From Spirochaetota bacterium (GTDB lineage Bacteria > Spirochaetota > Brevinematia > DTOW01): a stretch of DNA of 38,315 bases. The stretch spans positions 1 through 38,315 of the forward strand of contig JANXAC010000015.1 of assembly GCA_025061835.1 (NCBI GenBank), in the 5' to 3' direction. How positions within the stretch are numbered: position 1 is the stretch's first letter; the number at the start of each line of letters is the position of its first letter. This document shows positions 34,401 to 38,315 of the stretch, piece after piece. Under the pieces are notes generated by a model. The model was not told the DNA's origin. It did not search any database and worked only from the letters and a program-made list of their open reading frames with translations. Both the position numbers and the translations under genes were made by a program.

Positions 34401-37400
34401 ATTACCAGCATTGTCTACAAAAATCCTATAAGTCACAAAATCTGTCTCAAACGCAGAAACAACATTTGGCTCCACTCTATAATTAACCCTGTATGGTGGA
34501 TTCGCTATAGCATACCTAAGATCACCACTGACTAATTCGCTAGCATTCGTGTAGTAAATGTTACTTGGGTAGTTAGCAACCTGAACAACAAGATTAGTAG
34601 AGTAAATGATGTTATTGTCAACGCTATCATAAGCCGTAAAGTAAATTACATCCCTTTGACCTCCAGGAAGGTTAGTATTACTGACAAAGTAGTTTATAAA
34701 TATCATGTTACTTGAAGAATGGTATTGTATTGAAGCAGGTATCCTGTTAGAGAGTATAACTACATTGGTAACTATATTGGGTAGATAAACCCTAACCCAA
34801 TAAACATTATTAAGCCTCTCACCATAGTTAGTAAGCTCAAGTACCATATCTACCTCATCCAGGTCAAAGTAGACATCGTTTGGAACTAGCTTTCCATACA
34901 CTCTAGACGGTGGCAACTTAACAAAGTTAGAAGTACTACCTATTACAGGATAGGCAAAGTTGTTGTTACTATACCCATCATCGTAATCAACACCAACATT
35001 CCACAAAACATTAGTCTCGCCATAATCAAAGTTATCTATAGCAGTTATCTGTATAGAGTGTATCTTTGAACCTGTAAGCCTTTCAGCGTTGAAGGAGACA
35101 ATGATCCTTCTATTATTCGTATCCACAGAGATAGTTGGTAAAGCAGAAAGAGTTGTAGGAGTAGAGTTTATAATTGATATATTACTTATGTTGAATATAC
35201 TTGGCACCCCTACAGCAATTCTTCTTATCTCTTTACTACCACTATTTAAACCATTGGTAATAGACAGCAGCAAGATATTAGTATTCATTGTCGTTGAAAT
35301 CTCAAAAGGCGTTAGTCTAACAGAAGGTCGTTCTGTTATATACAGTTTCTTATCATTCGTTGAGTATATGATATTAGTACCCTCTTCCCAGCCATCCGGT
35401 GTGTAATCTTGACCGTTACTCGCTATCACCACAAACTCTCCATTTGTTGGAGTAGAATAAGTATTTGAGAACATTACCATAACCTCATCAACATATCCCG
35501 CTGGCAAGTTAGTCCCGACATTAATGTAGTTTATCGTAAAGTTAGTAGGAGTAACAACTACACCACCGCTAGCAACTATGCTAGAACTCACTCCCAAAAT
35601 TCTATTCGTGAAGACTGGCGGTATAATAACTCTCACTCTATACAGCCTATTAGAACCAAACCCAGCGTTCGTGAGTATAAGCTTTAAATTTACATTCGTA
35701 GGAGTAGAGGATGTATACACAACCTGACTATCAAACTTTGCTCCTAAGAATGTTCTTGGCATCTTAAAGCTCATAGACCAGTTACCATTCGTTATCTGTT
35801 GGTATGCTTTCTGGTTAGAAGCAGTAACTACAAACTGTTTGTTAAGGAGAGAAGTCTCAACAAAATCAACCATATAGAACCTTATAGTATCCACTCCGCC
35901 TGGTATTAGATTGGTTCCATCATTTTGATAGTCAATGAAGATATAGTTACCAGATGAGATAAATCTAGCATACAGAGAATCATTAACAATCACATCACTA
36001 CTTACTCCAAAAACATTTGTCGAAACATCAGTAGGTATATCTATCCTAATTCTAAAGATCCTATTGCCAGAACCGGTCGAGGCACCCAGATTTGACACTT
36101 TAACAAATAGGACATTCGTTATAAGCGAAGCATCCAACTCATTCAAACCTACATAGGAGTTAGTGTTTGTATTGTATATTGAAACCCAAGCCATCAAGTT
36201 AGGCCACTCTACATACAGTAGTTGTCTTTCCTGAGTTGATTTGTCTCTCGCATTCGTCTCACCTCTATTGTTACTAACGTAAGTTTGTAGTGTTAGCACA
36301 GTAGGAGTGAAATAATTCGTGTTACTCAGAGTTATTAGTATGGCATCACCATAGGATGGATTTTCGTAAACCGATCTAAGCCCAACTCCCTCATTATCAT
36401 AATGTAGAATTATGTTATTACCACTAATTTGAATATTAGCAGTGTTATTCAACCAGCTTAATCCAGGTATTAGTGAAACATTTCTTATAACAAAACCTGT
36501 CGGTATTGATATTCTTGCCTTTCTTAGGTTGTTTCCAGGAGCACCTGTATTGAATATGAAGTTAGTGAATGAAAAACTAACTGTAGTTGTATCTATTCTG
36601 TTGGTTATTATGTACGCCTCCGCATCTGGGTCAGGGGGAGTTATAGTAACAGACCAGGAGTCAGGAGAATACTCAAACCCTTGAACCAATCCTTCCGTAT
36701 TACCATTATCAGCATAAACCACAAAATCAGCAATCACAAGTGGATCGTCATCACCTCTCCTGTGAACAGTAGTGAAATATATAGTATCGTTACTAGAAGA
36801 CCTCAAAGGCTTTGATGAGTTAGTATAATCAACAAATATACCAAACCCGCGACCTACTATGTTTGTTGTATATATTCTTGCAGGGAAATACTGCGAGTTG
36901 TTGGAGAACCCCCAAGCATGGTTGGTTATATAGTTTGTGTCAAAGAGAATAAACATTCTTATAATGTCGTTCCCAAGAGGCCCATCATTGATCACGGTGT
37001 ATGCAAATGTATTAGTTTTAACAGTGTTATTTATTTTCGGTGGATATATTGATGCTTTAGCCTGAGGAGATATAATTATAACTTCAGTTCCCTGACTGCG
37101 ATATGTTGAATTAGTATTTGTTCCCGCTAAGAAAGCAGAATTACCAAACCTATCGTATATTATAACAGGCCAGATGAAATTTGAAGTCCTTATACCTATC
37201 GGTAGGTCAGGTGTTTGTGTTATGAAAAATTCAATCCTATCTAGTCCATTTTCACCTGGCAAGAAAGTACCCGCACTTTGATAGTTTATCCTTATCCTAT
37301 TAGTTCCAGAGACATTAACTAGAGAGATAAAACCAGAAGGTACTATCAGAGAATTGAAGGCATTACTTAGGACAAACCCTTGAGGAACAACTATATCCAC

Positions 37401-38315
37401 CATCGCTATATCAGGGTTGTTTGATATTCCACTCGTTGATAGGTTGTAGAATACGTTATACAGATCACTACCTTCATACATAGGTACCGGAGAGTAGTTC
37501 AAGCCAGAGAAGATGTATGGTTTGTTGTATACCTTTACAGAAAGACCACTTCCAACCTCTCTAGCTTTCTTCCAACCTGTTGTGGCATACAGTATGTCAG
37601 TACCAGTTCCCGGAAGTTTATTGTTATCAAGGAATACCTGAAACTTGTAATTACCATAAATATCAGGAGTAGAAGGAGTAGCTAACCTAAACGAAACTCT
37701 TATTGTCCTGTTTGGCGTCGTTGAACGAATTATAGTATTATCCGATGCACTAACTTTTCTAAACCTTATAAGCAATGAATTAGGATCAGAAGGTAAAACT
37801 CTAACTAAAAACTGATTTGCAGATGGCTCGCCACTGAATATCCTATTGTTCGTATTAGCACCAGTTATAAAATGTGTCTCAACCCACACCGCATTCGTAT
37901 CCCACGCAGGAAAACCATCAGGTTTCACTATCTTTATCTCACCTACTCCACTATCGCTTGCAGTAATATCGTTTGAAATAACTATCGTAAATATGTTGGT
38001 TGTACCTACAACTGTCTCATAAGGTGTTATGTAAGCAACAGAGTTGCTAGTAACAGTTCTAATAGTAAAATCATCCCAGTATGCTTCTTGAGATTCACTT
38101 ACGAATACCAAGCTCTCATGCCCAAACTCAACAACTAAGTTAGAATACCAACCAACCGTCGTTTCACCCATCTTATACCAAGAACCAGCACTAGCATAAG
38201 GTTGAGGATTGAAGTAGAAATAAACCCTGCTACCATCGTGCACTACTTTAATACCAAAAACAGAAGTATTAGCATAAGTAGTTCCAGCATTACCCCCGTA
38301 GAAGTTCATGTTAAG
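31413..38315 (-). CDS. Giant repeat-rich surface protein with C-terminal FlgD-Ig-like domain (partial, N-terminus outside window)
   Basis: The frame is open to the right edge, so at least 2300 residues are present and the start is missing. First comes a concanavalin A-like segment ending YWDDFTIRT. About 12 diverged tandem repeats of roughly 150 residues follow, each with a unit like FINY-N-GTNLPGG-DVI-F and rich in N, T and S. Near residues 1935-2030 is a carboxypeptidase-regulatory-like domain (GRLFGTIKPY...VPPGEYDILV), then a ZU5-like part (IIVPPGAL). The last 100 residues are a FlgD-Ig/sorting-type domain: ASPNPFTPN, VRIYDMGGKLVREL, VYWDGKDHDG, NGVYIFVV. Probably exported and surface-exposed; adhesion or a surface layer is inferred. 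The PorV-like gene follows. Confidence 0.85.
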   Translation of the reverse strand, partial: LNMNFYGGNAGTTYANTSVFGIKVVHDGSRVYFYFNPQPYASAGSWYKMGETTVGWYSNLVVEFGHESLVFVSESQEAYWDDFTIRTVTSNSVAYITPYETVVGTTNIFTIVISNDITASDSGVGEIKIVKPDGFPAWDTNAVWVETHFITGANTNNRIFSGEPSANQFLVRVLPSDPNSLLIRFRKVSASDNTIIRSTTPNRTIRVSFRLATPSTPDIYGNYKFQVFLDNNKLPGTGTDILYATTGWKKAREVGSGLSVKVYNKPYIFSGLNYSPVPMYEGSDLYNVFYNLSTSGISNNPDIAMVDIVVPQGFVLSNAFNSLIVPSGFISLVNVSGTNRIRINYQSAGTFLPGENGLDRIEFFITQTPDLPIGIRTSNFIWPVIIYDRFGNSAFLAGTNTNSTYRSQGTEVIIISPQAKASIYPPKINNTVKTNTFAYTVINDGPLGNDIIRMFILFDTNYITNHAWGFSNNSQYFPARIYTTNIVGRGFGIFVDYTNSSKPLRSSSNDTIYFTTVHRRGDDDPLVIADFVVYADNGNTEGLVQGFEYSPDSWSVTITPPDPDAEAYIITNRIDTTTVSFSFTNFIFNTGAPGNNLRKARISIPTGFVIRNVSLIPGLSWLNNTANIQISGNNIILHYDNEGVGLRSVYENPSYGDAILITLSNTNYFTPTVLTLQTYVSNNRGETNARDKSTQERQLLYVEWPNLMAWVSIYNTNTNSYVGLNELDASLITNVLFVKVSNLGASTGSGNRIFRIRIDIPTDVSTNVFGVSSDVIVNDSLYARFISSGNYIFIDYQNDGTNLIPGGVDTIRFYMVDFVETSLLNKQFVVTASNQKAYQQITNGNWSMSFKMPRTFLGAKFDSQVVYTSSTPTNVNLKLILTNAGFGSNRLYRVRVIIPPVFTNRILGVSSSIVASGGVVVTPTNFTINYINVGTNLPAGYVDEVMVMFSNTYSTPTNGEFVVIASNGQDYTPDGWEEGTNIIYSTNDKKLYITERPSVRLTPFEISTTMNTNILLLSITNGLNSGSKEIRRIAVGVPSIFNISNISIINSTPTTLSALPTISVDTNNRRIIVSFNAERLTGSKIHSIQITAIDNFDYGETNVLWNVGVDYDDGYSNNNFAYPVIGSTSNFVKLPPSRVYGKLVPNDVYFDLDEVDMVLELTNYGERLNNVYWVRVYLPNIVTNVVILSNRIPASIQYHSSSNMIFINYFVSNTNLPGGQRDVIYFTAYDSVDNNIIYSTNLVVQVANYPSNIYYTNASELVSGDLRYAIANPPYRVNYRVEPNVVSAFETDFVTYRIFVDNAGNTGHNATNLVISYPFVLITNDMVVSNTFGNSIIQIITNRIVIKYTNSSGLPYGSSDIIYIHARDTWVIGDTNASFNLLAMFNTSGGKFVRGRVVGGTNVVYYVSSPPYAYTRLLYRDIYYSNPNPTVVVVLSNGGSGDNRITRLDLNIPLALRLGFDVANVSSEYATNISYSSGVLTLLYNNLPSGFVDYISIKVSNTNSAGSSFDITGTAYNGITNSGIIPTGIFDMNLRFVSLPTVEVISRVISTFLRTNTIVFKIENNTSGDAKVRHFSISLRWPFTNVVSVSSSKPDAITSVSNVTNVYVTYTSGISRGDYDLVTVEAQDVFNLGVTNTSVLFKVSEGVGYVTPSVVESNISFIMPPAQGYASLINKYVLLSTTFGVPSTNTVRISFTNTGDLMNNVRYVRVVMPEGITNFVVLSNNLGYTVISNASNVVFIHYTNDGIQSGQSDIGWFVFENYYNFKTNVRLKVYYDNGLGVEQFIDPPMGQTLTLAFDFPETPPDYYIIKPTDVAYSIDTNHTIAIRILNNSYSYPILNIRMPYHSSNYTVVGIRSSNGYVSSWVISNGSLYLSTLIPTRRFEILLIDIAYDSSANPNIINTTNDLRAEVYFDGAEDYESVNVSTTETSKFKILYANFGRLFGTIKPYHQDLSVRLLYRGTDVVATNIFGADIVSSTSLAGITNQVSIGRYRLDFVPPGEYDILVTGSKYRSQRVGPIVVSPNRISNISMIVMSNAPFSTEAREEQKVSSLDDGRTEIIVPPGALLNDFSVDIIVRNATAEEQKGAIDTKNAGRFNDINSMKVYELVMRTIPGDYIFENPLKSDIILKFYYDENYISSQGWSEDKLSVWYWKDTTKEWVRIGGKVDKDKNFVYIKTRYLHRVYTVMGDGGSVKTEGIVRNVKASPNPFTPNVKNANVDSRYGVLKITFELDKSYDKYKVRIYDMGGKLVRELEGDGSFGQGEVYWDGKDHDGVYVRNGVYIFVVVAGDTVGYRGTVILVK

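Overview
The window is AT-rich bacterial chromosome from a didermic (outer-membrane) organism, most likely a spirochaete. The best phylogenetic markers are a protein built like the spirochaetal P83/100 antigen (5432-7012) and a FadL/UPF0164/PorV-like barrel (30090-31400), together with lipoprotein signal peptides and several outer-membrane barrels. Low G+C and K/E/I-rich proteins would fit a deep-branching, possibly thermophilic spirochaete (Brevinematia-like), but that assignment is inference. No phage, insertion sequence, CRISPR array or rRNA is visible.

Layout. 1-199: start of an exported beta-helix lipoprotein, running off the left edge. 441-5439: core metabolism, namely DAHP synthase plus a tiny membrane protein, D-Ala-D-Ala ligase, shikimate kinase and a fused PabB-PabC, linking the shikimate pathway, folate and the cell wall. 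5432-7012: P83/100-like envelope protein. 7246-12113: a divergent alpha-glucan pair, a secreted GH13 amylase and a GH57-type lipoprotein. 12258-14021: fused MsrA-MsrB and a membrane-anchored, cysteine-free thioredoxin-fold protein. 14186-16014: a DapL-like aminotransferase translationally coupled to an envelope lipoprotein. 16025-19061: a degenerate chemoreceptor-like protein behind a secreted protein of the family often labelled 'asparagine synthetase B'. 19473-20633: a porin-like barrel with a strong terminator. 20782-25029: Dxr, PilZ, PurF, a small unknown protein and a degenerate GGDEF protein. 25237-27208: an EF-hand lipoprotein and barrel pair. 27323-29036: RsmA, a GC-rich structured element, YggS and a tRNA with CAT anticodon in one minus-strand unit. 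29149-30021: RmlA. 30090-38315: a PorV-like barrel behind a giant repeat protein that ends in a FlgD-Ig-like domain and is cut by the right edge.

The most striking pattern is in gene starts. Genes for exported proteins and some enzymes have a strong AGGAGG-type ribosome site. At least six others (aroK, pabBC, the thioredoxin-like gene, dxr, purF, rmlA) have no such site and instead carry a -10 box exactly 6-7 bases before the ATG, which predicts leaderless mRNAs. The yggS start codon lies three bases beyond the mature 3' end of the tRNA, a related arrangement. Other points worth following are the giant surface protein with its barrel partner, the degenerate signalling domains (GGDEF, chemoreceptor tip) and the structured element between yggS and rsmA.
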